A stretch of DNA of 64,000 nucleotides from positions 23,557 through 87,556 of the forward strand of contig CAJMSE010000016.1 in assembly GCA_905216025.1 (NCBI GenBank). Reading direction: 5' to 3'. Positions within the stretch are counted from its first letter, which is position 1. Every line of letters starts with the position of its first letter. Both the position numbers and the translations under genes were made by a program. Shown here in pieces: positions 32,413-40,000 of this stretch. Below the pieces are notes generated by a model. That model did no database searches, was not told the origin of the DNA, and saw only the letters and a list, made by a program, of their open reading frames with translations. This DNA comes from an uncultured bacterium. Lineage in GTDB: Bacteria > Bacteroidota > Bacteroidia > Bacteroidales > Bacteroidaceae.

Positions 32413-35265
32413 ATGAAAAGAGAAGACGAAAAGATAAGCGTCTGGGGCGCAAGAGCCAACAATCTGAAGAACATCGACGTCGAGATACCGAGAAACAGCC
32501 TGACCGTCATCACCGGACTATCAGGCTCGGGCAAGTCGTCGCTGGCGTTCGACACCATATTCGCCGAAGGACAGCGGCGATACATCGAGACGTTCTCGGC
32601 ATACGCCCGCAACTTCCTCGGAGGCATGGAGCGCCCGGACGTCGACAAGATAACGGGACTGAGCCCCGTGATAAGCATAGAACAGAAGACGACGAACAAG
32701 AACCCGCGCTCCACCGTGGGCACGACAACCGAGATCTACGACTACATGCGACTGCTCTTCGCCCGCGCAGGAAAGGCTTACAGCTATGCCACGGGCGAGC
32801 CGATGGTGAAGTATACCGAGGAGCGCGTGCTCGAGATGATAAAGAACGACTACGACGGAAGGCGCATACTGATACTCGCGCCGGTGGTGCGGAGCAGGAA
32901 AGGACACTACCGCGAACTGTTCGAGGCCATGCGCCGAAAGGGCTATCTCTATGTGCGCGTGGACGGCGAGGTGAAGGAAATAGTGCGTGGCATGAAGACC
33001 GACAGGTACAAGAACCACGACATTGAGGTGGTGATAGACAAGCTCCAGGTGAAGGACACCGACAGCGAGAGACTGAAAAAGAGCGTCGCTACGGCGATGA
33101 AGCAGGGCGACGGGCTGATAATGATTCTCGACAAAGACAGCGGAGAGGCAAAGTTCTTCTCGCGGCGGCTGATGTGTCCCACGACGGGGATATCGTACAG
33201 CGACCCTGCCCCCAACAACTTCTCGTTCAACTCGCCGCAAGGCGCATGCCCGAAATGCAAGGGACTGGGAACCATCAACGAGATAGACCTCGGCAAGATA
33301 ATACCCGACCGCAAACTGAGTATACACGCAGGAGCAATCGTGCCGCTTGGCAAATACAAGAACCAGATGGTGTTCTGGCAGATAGACGCCATACTGCACA
33401 AGTATGACTGCGACATAAAGACAAAGGTCGAGGACATTCCCAACGATGCGCTCAACGAGATACTGTACGGCTCACTTGAGAACGTGAGGATAGACAAGTC
33501 GCTCGTGCACACGTCGAGCGACTACTTCGTGGCTTTCGACGGCGTGGTGAAATATCTGAAGACGGTGATGGAAAGCGACGACTCGGCCAACGCGAAGAAA
33601 TGGGCCGACCAGTTTCTCGCCGTATGCACGTGCCCGGAATGCAAGGGACGGAAGCTGAACCGCGAGGCCCTCTCCTACCGGATATGGGACAAGAACATCG
33701 CGGAACTGGCCGACATGGACATCGCCGAGTTCAGAGCATGGCTCGACGAGGTGGAGAACCACCTGGACAGCCAGCAGAAGAAGATTGCAGCGGAGATTCT
33801 GAAAGAGATAAAGACAAGGACCGACTTCCTGCTCGAAGTGGGTCTCGACTACCTGTCGCTCAACCGCCAGTCGGCCACGCTGTCGGGCGGAGAGAGCCAG
33901 CGCATACGCCTTGCCACGCAGATAGGCTCGCAGCTGGTGAACGTGCTCTACATTCTCGACGAGCCGAGCATAGGCCTGCACCAGCGCGACAACGACAAAC
34001 TGATAAGGTCCCTGAAAGAACTGCGCGACATCGGGAACACCGTCATCGTGGTAGAGCACGACAAAGACATGATGCTGGCTGCCGACTACATCATAGACAT
34101 AGGTCCGAAAGCGGGCCGCAAGGGCGGAGAGGTGGTATTTCAGGGCACGCCCGGGGAAATGACCGCTCCCGCATCGGCCGAGAACGCGGCGCAGTCGTCC
34201 ACAGCCGCCTACCTGTCTGGACGCAACAACATCGCCATTCCCGCACAGCGGAGGCCCGGCAACGGCAAGAGCCTGTGGATACGCGGCGCATCGGGCAACA
34301 ACCTGAAGAACGTAGACGTGGAGTTCCCGCTCGGAAAACTTATCGTAGTCACGGGAGTGAGCGGCTCGGGAAAGTCGACACTGATAAACGAGACGCTGCA
34401 GCCGATTCTCAGCCAGCACTTCTACCGCTCGCTGAAGAGGCCCATGCCATACGCCGGCGTGGAGGGAATAGAGCATATAGATAAGGTGGTAGATGTGGAC
34501 CAGAGCCCGCTCGGCCGCACACCGCGCTCCAACCCGGCCACATACACGGGCGTGTTCAGCGACATACGCTCGCTGTTCGTCAACCTGCCGGAAGCCAAGA
34601 TACGCGGATACAAGCCGGGACGGTTCTCGTTCAACGTGAAAGGAGGACGCTGCGAGGCATGCGGCGGAAACGGATACAAGACCATCGAAATGAACTTCCT
34701 GCCGGACGTGATGGTGCCGTGCGAGGAATGCCGCGGCAAACGGTATAACCGCGAGACGCTCGAGGTGCGCTATAAGGGTAAGAGCATCGCCGACGTGCTC
34801 AACATGACGATAAACCAGGCGGTGGAGTTCTTCGAGAATGTACCGGACATCCTGCGCAAGATAAAGACCATACAGGACGTCGGACTGGGCTATATCAAAC
34901 TGGGACAGCCGTCGACCACACTGTCCGGAGGCGAGAGCCAGCGCGTGAAACTGGCCACCGAACTGAGCAAGCGCGACACGGGAAAAACGCTCTACATACT
35001 CGACGAGCCCACAACGGGACTCCACTTCGAGGACATACGCATACTGATGGAGGTGCTGAACCGCCTCGTGGACAAAGGAAACACGGTGATAATAATAGAG
35101 CACAACCTCGACGTCATCAAGCTGGCGGACCATATCATCGACATGGGACCGGAGGGAGGACGCGGCGGCGGACAGCTGCTTACGGCCGGAACACCGGAGG
35201 AAGTGGCAAGAAGCAAGAAGGGATATACACCGAAATTCCTGAAAGCGGAACTGGGAATGAAATAG
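32413..35265 (+). CDS. uvrA: Excinuclease ABC subunit A
   Basis: 950 residues from ATG 32413; a longer in-frame start at 32350 would translate the pyrimidine repeat into a Phe/Pro tract and is rejected. Two ABC ATPase modules are present. The first Walker A is GLSGSGKSSLAFDTIFAEGQ (G35-S42 core), and its signature and Walker B are LSGGESQRIRLATQIGS and LYILDEPSIGLHQRD. The second Walker A is GVSGSGKSTLINETL, with TTLSGGESQRVKLATEL and LYILDEPTTGLH. Zinc-binding CPKCKGLG/CPECKGRKLN and CEACGGNGYK/CEECRGKRYN pairs are complete. With UvrB it detects bulky DNA lesions in nucleotide excision repair. It is convergent with an HD hydrolase gene across a long palindrome. Confidence 0.98.
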   Translation: MKREDEKISVWGARANNLKNIDVEIPRNSLTVITGLSGSGKSSLAFDTIFAEGQRRYIETFSAYARNFLGGMERPDVDKITGLSPVISIEQKTTNKNPRSTVGTTTEIYDYMRLLFARAGKAYSYATGEPMVKYTEERVLEMIKNDYDGRRILILAPVVRSRKGHYRELFEAMRRKGYLYVRVDGEVKEIVRGMKTDRYKNHDIEVVIDKLQVKDTDSERLKKSVATAMKQGDGLIMILDKDSGEAKFFSRRLMCPTTGISYSDPAPNNFSFNSPQGACPKCKGLGTINEIDLGKIIPDRKLSIHAGAIVPLGKYKNQMVFWQIDAILHKYDCDIKTKVEDIPNDALNEILYGSLENVRIDKSLVHTSSDYFVAFDGVVKYLKTVMESDDSANAKKWADQFLAVCTCPECKGRKLNREALSYRIWDKNIAELADMDIAEFRAWLDEVENHLDSQQKKIAAEILKEIKTRTDFLLEVGLDYLSLNRQSATLSGGESQRIRLATQIGSQLVNVLYILDEPSIGLHQRDNDKLIRSLKELRDIGNTVIVVEHDKDMMLAADYIIDIGPKAGRKGGEVVFQGTPGEMTAPASAENAAQSSTAAYLSGRNNIAIPAQRRPGNGKSLWIRGASGNNLKNVDVEFPLGKLIVVTGVSGSGKSTLINETLQPILSQHFYRSLKRPMPYAGVEGIEHIDKVVDVDQSPLGRTPRSNPATYTGVFSDIRSLFVNLPEAKIRGYKPGRFSFNVKGGRCEACGGNGYKTIEMNFLPDVMVPCEECRGKRYNRETLEVRYKGKSIADVLNMTINQAVEFFENVPDILRKIKTIQDVGLGYIKLGQPSTTLSGGESQRVKLATELSKRDTGKTLYILDEPTTGLHFEDIRILMEVLNRLVDKGNTVIIIEHNLDVIKLADHIIDMGPEGGRGGGQLLTAGTPEEVARSKKGYTPKFLKAELGMK

Positions 35266-35274
35266 AATGAGAAA

Positions 35275-35318
35275 AGCATCAGCGGCAGACGGATAGCTAT
35301 CCGTCTGCCGCTGACGCT
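35275..35318. terminator. Very long palindrome between convergent uvrA and HD genes
   Basis: A perfect 34-nt palindrome (35280-35313; 17-nt arms, no loop base) extends to 22-nt arms with a single mismatch (35275-35318). It lies 10 nt after the uvrA stop and touches the HD gene stop. It could stop transcription from both sides, though there is no T-tract. Confidence 0.65.
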
Positions 35319-35853
35319 ATTCGAACATACGCGCCCACTCCATGAAACGGCTGACGCCCTCAGCCCCGAACTTCCCGAGGCTCTGAGCTGTCTGCTCTAC
35401 GGTGCGGACACGGTCGAGATGTGACTTTGAGAAAAACTTATCGGCATAGCATATTACCTGCTCTTCCATCGTCTCGGGCAGGAAATCGCGCGGCGGAAGC
35501 GGCAGGGCATGTGCCTCAATTGCGGCACGCGTGATGCCGGTACCGGTATGGCGCTCGCATACGCGGGCATGGCGGGGGAAGCCTTCGGCCCGCATTATCT
35601 CAGCCCCGATAATGCCGTGACGGATGTAAGGCTCGGTGCCGAAGCACTTTATGCCGGGCGCATCCGTACGGAAAACACCTATATCGTGAAGCATGGCGGC
35701 CTCCTCAAGGAAAGCCGTGTCGAGACCGAGCTCCGGATGGCGGGCTACAATGACCAGCGCACGGTCGGCCACCGCCCGGCTATGCCGCAAGAGAATGTCT
35801 CTCAACCCGTCATCCGCTGGGTAATACTTATCTATGATTCCGATGTAATCCAT
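35317..35853 (-). CDS. HD-domain phosphohydrolase
   Basis: 178 residues. The HD signature is present: first His in LLRHSRAVADRALVI, the HD pair in EEAAMLHDIGVFRT, a later His in YIRHGIIGAEIMRAEGF, and Asp in QVICYADKFFSKS. All metal ligands of a small HD hydrolase are there. The family hydrolyses phosphate esters such as nucleotides; the substrate cannot be read. Its ATG (35853) comes 1 nt after the stop of the carboxyltransferase gene, so it is co-transcribed with it, although no functional link is known. Confidence 0.9.
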   Translation of the reverse strand: MDYIGIIDKYYPADDGLRDILLRHSRAVADRALVIVARHPELGLDTAFLEEAAMLHDIGVFRTDAPGIKCFGTEPYIRHGIIGAEIMRAEGFPRHARVCERHTGTGITRAAIEAHALPLPPRDFLPETMEEQVICYADKFFSKSHLDRVRTVEQTAQSLGKFGAEGVSRFMEWARMFE

Positions 35854-35854
35854 T

Positions 35855-37624
35855 TCATTCCCGTTCTATCCATCCGAGGTTGTCGCCGCGGCGTACCTTT
35901 GCACCCTGCTTTGCAGAAACCTCGACGAGCTTGCCGCCGATAGCTGCCGGCACGGGAACGATCTCGCCCCACTTGGCCTGTATGTAGCAGAACACATCAC
36001 CCTCGGCATATTTCTGACCGATGAACGGTTCGAGACACGGGGCACACTCACCCTCGCCGCTGAACTGATAGTAAAGCTGTCCGGCAACGGGAGCGACCAC
36101 GGCGTCGGCCTTGGCATGCTTGAACTCTGCAAGCTGCTCGGGCGTGAACTTCTGACCGAGACGCTCATCCTTGGCCTTCTGCAGGTCGGCAAGAAAGTTT
36201 TTCTTGGCCTGACCGCTCTTGTAGTTGCGGTACTGCTCGGGGTGCATGGCCAGTTCGAATAGTTCCTCGTCGTCGCAGCCGGTATCCCAGCCGTTCTCTG
36301 CCATCTCTTTCCTGAATCCGTCGAGCGCATCGGGAATGAGCGTGTGCGGGTCTTCGTCGGTGAACTGGCGGTTCTGCTTCGCTGCGAGCTTTACCAGCTC
36401 TTCGTCGATATTTCCCGGAATCTTTCCGCTCTTGCCCAGAATCATGCCCCACATCGAGTCGTCCATCATCACGAAGCGTCCCTTGCCCTGTGTCATGGTG
36501 AGCAGGTTCATGAGCGCGATGTTCTTGACATACTGCGAGAACGGCGTAACGAGTGGCGGATAGCCTACACGCGGCCATACATACTCAACCTCCTGGAACA
36601 GGCGCACGAGCATGTCGTCCATCGACAGCTCAGGCTCTCCCTTGCCGCGGAGTATGCCGTTGATGACATTGCGGATGCCGCCGAGGTCGGCCATCATCGA
36701 GCCCATCATGCCGCCGGGGAGCCCGCAACCGAGCAGCAGCGACGACATGTGCTTGTTGGCAGGGTTGATGAAATAGCCCAGCCACTCGTCGATGAACTCC
36801 TGCGTGAGCGAGCGTGCCTGCATATAGGCGTTCATGTTTATCTCCGGCACATCGAATCCTTCGTTCTTCAGCATGCTCTGCACCGATATGATATCGGGAT
36901 GAACCTTGCCCCACGACAGCGGTTCGATGGCAGTGTCGATGATGTCGGCACCGTTGTTGCACACTTCGAGGATGCTGGCCATCGACAGGCCGGGGCCGCT
37001 ATGGCCATGATACTGAATGATGATATCGGGGTGTTTGGTCTTTATGGCACGTGTCAGGGCACCGAGCATCGCCGGCTGGCCTATTCCGGCCATGTCCTTT
37101 AAGCAAATCTCCTGTGCGCCGGCAGCTATCACCTGGTCGGCAATGTTGCTGTAATACTCGACCGTATGCACGGGAGATGTGGTGATGCAGAGCGTTGCCT
37201 GCGGCGTCATTCCCGCCTCGGCAGCCCACCTGATGCTGGGGATGATGTTGCGGACATCGTTCAGACCGCAGAAAATACGGGGGATATCGACTCCCTGGGC
37301 ATGCTTGACCTTATACATCAGGCGGCGCACGTCGTCGGGCACGGGATACATGCGGAGGGCGTTGAGACCGCGGTCGAGCATGTGTGTCTTTATCCCGACC
37401 TCATTGAACGGACGGCAGAAAGCCCTCACAGCCTCGTTAGGATTCTCACCGGCCAGCAGGTTGACCTGCTCGAAGGCTCCTCCATTTGTCTCGACACGGG
37501 CAAAGCATCCCATATCTATTATCACAGGAGCAATGCGCTCCAACTGATCCTTGCGTGGCTGGAACTTCCCTGAAGACTGCCACATGTCCCGATATACGAG
37601 ACTGAATTGAATTTTCTTTTTCAT
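35855..37624 (-). CDS. oadA: Oxaloacetate decarboxylase alpha / pyruvate carboxylase subunit B-like protein with degenerate biotin site
   Basis: 589 residues. The N-terminal carboxyltransferase TIM barrel (about 5-300) has the family segments FSLVYRDMWQSSGKFQPRKD (usually RDAHQS), LCITTSPVHTVEYY, ICLKDMAGIGQPAML (active-site Lys) and IIQYHGHSGPGLSM (metal His pair). A helical PYC_OADA domain follows, and a biotinyl/lipoyl-like domain is at about 505-589. At the place of the biotinylated (E)AMKM motif the sequence is IQAKWGE: a Lys (K551) is kept but both flanking Met are lost, so biotinylation is doubtful. It might act as part of a Na-pump or carboxylation complex, or have another role. Followed 1 nt later by an HD hydrolase. 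Confidence 0.85.
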   Translation of the reverse strand: MKKKIQFSLVYRDMWQSSGKFQPRKDQLERIAPVIIDMGCFARVETNGGAFEQVNLLAGENPNEAVRAFCRPFNEVGIKTHMLDRGLNALRMYPVPDDVRRLMYKVKHAQGVDIPRIFCGLNDVRNIIPSIRWAAEAGMTPQATLCITTSPVHTVEYYSNIADQVIAAGAQEICLKDMAGIGQPAMLGALTRAIKTKHPDIIIQYHGHSGPGLSMASILEVCNNGADIIDTAIEPLSWGKVHPDIISVQSMLKNEGFDVPEINMNAYMQARSLTQEFIDEWLGYFINPANKHMSSLLLGCGLPGGMMGSMMADLGGIRNVINGILRGKGEPELSMDDMLVRLFQEVEYVWPRVGYPPLVTPFSQYVKNIALMNLLTMTQGKGRFVMMDDSMWGMILGKSGKIPGNIDEELVKLAAKQNRQFTDEDPHTLIPDALDGFRKEMAENGWDTGCDDEELFELAMHPEQYRNYKSGQAKKNFLADLQKAKDERLGQKFTPEQLAEFKHAKADAVVAPVAGQLYYQFSGEGECAPCLEPFIGQKYAEGDVFCYIQAKWGEIVPVPAAIGGKLVEVSAKQGAKVRRGDNLGWIERE

Positions 37625-37688
37625 ATCGTTACTTTAAAATGTTCTGCCTGGTTATTCCCAAGTTCCGATACGTGTATTATTATGGATG

Positions 37689-37696
37689 CAAAAGTA
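37689..37696 (-). promoter_or_regulatory. -7 element of the OadA-like gene
   Basis: TACTTTTG on the minus strand, 65 nt before ATG 37624; the -33 box is unclear. Confidence 0.5.
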
Positions 37697-37758
37697 ATAA
37701 AAATTATCGTGGACAGGAAAGCATCACGCCCTAAATCCCGCAAGTTTTAACATTTATA

Positions 37759-38226
37759 TTACAATATGGCATGCCCGGTGAGGCGCCGTTCCGCCAGCTG
37801 TTCATACTTCGTGCCGGGCCGGCCGTAGTTGGCATACGGGTAGATGCTGATGCCGCCGCGGGGCGTGAAGATGCCGACGACCTCTATATACTTAGGGTCC
37901 ATCAGTCTGACGAGGTCTTTCATGATGGTGTTCACGCAGTCTTCATGGAAGTCGCCGTGGTTGCGGAAGCTGAAAAGATAGAGCTTAAGGCTCTTGCTCT
38001 CCACCATGCGCTCGCCCGGCAGATACATTATCTTTATCTCGGCGAAGTCTGGCTGGCCAGTAATTGGGCACAGCGAGGTGAACTCGGGGCAGTTGAACTG
38101 CACCCAATAGTCGTTCTCGGGGTGTTTGTTCAGGAAGGTCTCCAGCACCTCCGGTGCATAGTCCATCGAGTATTTTGTCGCGGACCCGAGAGCCTGCAGG
38201 CCCTCATCTTTTCTTGTTTCAGTCAT
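37759..38226 (-). CDS. queF: NADPH-dependent 7-cyano-7-deazaguanine reductase
   Basis: 155 residues, the short (unimodular) QueF type. The catalytic Cys53 is in FTSLCPITGQPDFAEIKI. The QueF motif with the NADPH-binding residues is VESKSLKLYLFSFRNHGDFHED. The C-terminus GGISIYPYANYG is typical. It reduces preQ0 to preQ1 in queuosine synthesis in the cytoplasm. The upstream gene on the same strand (38354-39034) is a queuosine-precursor transporter, so the pair is a salvage/synthesis unit. I looked for a preQ1 riboswitch in the 127-nt gap and upstream of the transporter and saw none. Confidence 0.97.
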   Translation of the reverse strand: MTETRKDEGLQALGSATKYSMDYAPEVLETFLNKHPENDYWVQFNCPEFTSLCPITGQPDFAEIKIMYLPGERMVESKSLKLYLFSFRNHGDFHEDCVNTIMKDLVRLMDPKYIEVVGIFTPRGGISIYPYANYGRPGTKYEQLAERRLTGHAIL

Positions 38227-38353
38227 TGTTTCTTTTTATTTATGGGATAGATGGGAGGCATGGGATAAAGGCATGTCAACAGTTTATCCTGCAAGGCCTT
38301 TAACTCCAGGGCGCTCCGTGATAATCGATAATCCCGTTAACTCCACAGACTCC

Positions 38354-39034
38354 TTAAAATTTAAATATATTATAGTCGATATCCCGGTCATATACATCCG
38401 CGCCCTCATAGCGCTTGGTGAACCGCACCACGCGGATGGTGACGGGCAGTACGACAATCTCATACAACGTCTTCAGCACCACCTGCGAGATTATCAGCGA
38501 CGGCATCTCCTCCAGCGGGACCACACCCGACAAGGCCAGCGGGAAGAAGATGAGCGAGTCGGCCGTCTCGCCGAAAACCGTGCTGAGGATGGCACGCACG
38601 GAGAAGTTACGCCCTGCCGACGACACCTTCATGCGGCTCATCACGTAGGCATTGATGAACGACCCGACGAGAAAGGCCACGAACGAGGCGGCGGCAATGC
38701 GCGGAGCGAGTCCGAAGACGGCATGAAAGCCCTCATCGCCGTTCCAGTAAGGAGCGCCGGGGATGGCATCGGCCGCCGCTCCGAAGAGCACGAAAAGGAA
38801 GTTCATGGCGAATCCCGTCCATATCAGCATGCGGGCACGGCCATAGCCCCACACCTCACAGACGCAGTCATTGATGATATAAGACACGGGAAATACGATA
38901 AGTCCGCCGGTGATGTTCACCGGTCCTAATGCTATTTGCTTGGTCTCAAGCACGTTTGCCGTAATGAGGCAGACGCAGAACAGTATGCCGAATAGCATGA
39001 ACAGCACACTGACTTGCCGGTTGTCGTGTTTCAT
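38354..39034 (-). CDS. yhhQ: Queuosine precursor (preQ0) transporter, YhhQ/VUT family
   Basis: 226 residues, about six transmembrane helices. The family signature is seen in QIALGPVNITGGLIVFPVSYIINDCVCEVWGYGRAR and the later SRMKVSSAGRNFSVRAILSTVFGETADSLIFFPLAL, with conserved Asp, Glu and Arg in the membrane. YhhQ proteins import 7-cyano-7-deazaguanine in the inner membrane. The link to queF, 127 nt downstream on the same strand, supports this. The start ATG 39034 is preceded by an A/T-rich leader and two possible -7 elements at 39153-39170. Confidence 0.93.
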   Translation of the reverse strand: MKHDNRQVSVLFMLFGILFCVCLITANVLETKQIALGPVNITGGLIVFPVSYIINDCVCEVWGYGRARMLIWTGFAMNFLFVLFGAAADAIPGAPYWNGDEGFHAVFGLAPRIAAASFVAFLVGSFINAYVMSRMKVSSAGRNFSVRAILSTVFGETADSLIFFPLALSGVVPLEEMPSLIISQVVLKTLYEIVVLPVTIRVVRFTKRYEGADVYDRDIDYNIFKF

Positions 39035-39152
39035 TTTCTTGTTTTTTTAAGGAGGTTAGACAAGCACTCCATCATCATTATGCCTCCGACGAAACCATAA
39101 AAGCAAAAGCAATCACCGCCGGAATGGCGTGGCTAAGCACCGGAAGCGGATG

Positions 39153-39170
39153 CAAAGATACGCAAATTTA
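39153..39170 (-). promoter_or_regulatory. Promoter region of yhhQ-queF
   Basis: Two overlapping consensus -7 elements on the minus strand: TATCTTTG (39153-39160) and TAAATTTG (39163-39170). A TTG at 39183-39185 is 22 nt from the first. Confidence 0.5.
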
Positions 39171-39203
39171 TCGGGATACGCACAATGAATGCATGCCTTT
39201 TGT

Positions 39204-39234
39204 TTGGTAATATCAGGGATTTGGTGTATATTTG
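39204..39234 (+). promoter_or_regulatory. Promoter of the MNT-HEPN pair
   Basis: TTG (39204-39206), 20-nt spacer, TATATTTG (39227-39234): full consensus, 24 nt before ATG 39259. Confidence 0.75.
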
Positions 39235-39258
39235 CAGGATATACAATACCCTTGCCGA

Positions 39259-39573
39259 ATGAGGAACAATACAATAGAACTGATAAGAAGCATGGCTGCC
39301 AAAACGTTGCCAGCCGGTTCACAGGCCATACTTTATGGCTCGCAAGCACGCGGTGATGCTCATGCAGATTCTGATTGGGACATCTTGATACTGCTGAACA
39401 AGGAACGGCTGGAGCAGGCTGATTATGACAATGTGAGCTACCCGTTCGTGCTATTAGGATGCGATATCGGGGAAGAGATTAATCCCATCATGTATACGAC
39501 AAAAGAATGGGAGAAATACCGCATCACCCCGTTTTATGAAAATGTAAAGAACGACGGAATTAATTTGATATGA
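39259..39573 (+). CDS. MNT-type minimal nucleotidyltransferase (antitoxin-like)
   Basis: 104 residues from ATG 39259; an upstream in-frame ATG at 39232 lies in the -7 element and is rejected. The nucleotidyltransferase signature is intact: G27-S28, then ten residues, then D39-W-D41 (YGSQARGDAHADSDWDILIL). In MNT/HEPN systems the MNT protein adds AMP to the HEPN toxin and so blocks it; this is known for related pairs and not shown here. The HEPN gene starts 9 nt downstream. Both genes are more AT-rich than their neighbours and are flanked by unrelated housekeeping and hydrolase genes, which suggests transfer. Confidence 0.9.
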   Translation: MRNNTIELIRSMAAKTLPAGSQAILYGSQARGDAHADSDWDILILLNKERLEQADYDNVSYPFVLLGCDIGEEINPIMYTTKEWEKYRITPFYENVKNDGINLI

Positions 39574-39582
39574 TAATAATGT

Positions 39583-39969
39583 ATGGACACAGAAGAACGC
39601 CAAATACTGACAAACCTACAAATTGCTAAAGCACACCGCTTCCTCAATCAAGCCGAAGAAATGTGTGCAATGGAACATTGGGATATGGCAGCCAACAGAT
39701 TTTATTATGCCTGCTTTCATGCCGTACAAGGTCTGTTCATTGCTAAAGGTATATCCGGTCACACTCATTCCGGATGTATCACCCAATTCAGCCTACACTT
39801 CATAAAGACAGGACTTATCGAAAAGACACACGGCAGCTTCTTGGCCAGAATGATGCAATTACGGCAGAAAGCAGATTACAACTGCGCTTATGAAATAACC
39901 AAAGAAGAAGTTAGGGATATTGTCGACCAGTCACATTTATTTGTTAAGATGATAGAAGACATTATATAA
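39583..39969 (+). CDS. HEPN-domain protein (RNase-toxin-like)
   Basis: 128 residues, all helical. The HEPN active-site motif R-x(4-6)-H is seen as R39 to H46 (RFYYACFH), followed by AVQGLFIAKGISGHTHSGCI, the usual second helix. The C-terminus YNCAYEITKEEVRDIVDQSHLFVKMIEDI is a typical HEPN helix. Proteins of this group cut RNA when not held by their MNT partner. The gene is directly behind the MNT gene and shares its promoter. The pair is likely a type II or VII toxin-antitoxin module or a phage-defence module. Confidence 0.9.
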   Translation: MDTEERQILTNLQIAKAHRFLNQAEEMCAMEHWDMAANRFYYACFHAVQGLFIAKGISGHTHSGCITQFSLHFIKTGLIEKTHGSFLARMMQLRQKADYNCAYEITKEEVRDIVDQSHLFVKMIEDII

Positions 39970-40000
39970 ATAAACCACTCTTGAATATCATAAACAAATA

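Noticed and set aside
33472..35133. 553-codon open frame opposite uvrA, and a 494-codon one opposite pyrG (29489-30973)
   Set aside because: Both are shadows of well-conserved genes and have biased, non-protein-like composition.
38227..38353. preQ1 riboswitch before queF or yhhQ
   Set aside because: I looked for a short GC stem with an A-rich tail pairing as a pseudoknot and found none.
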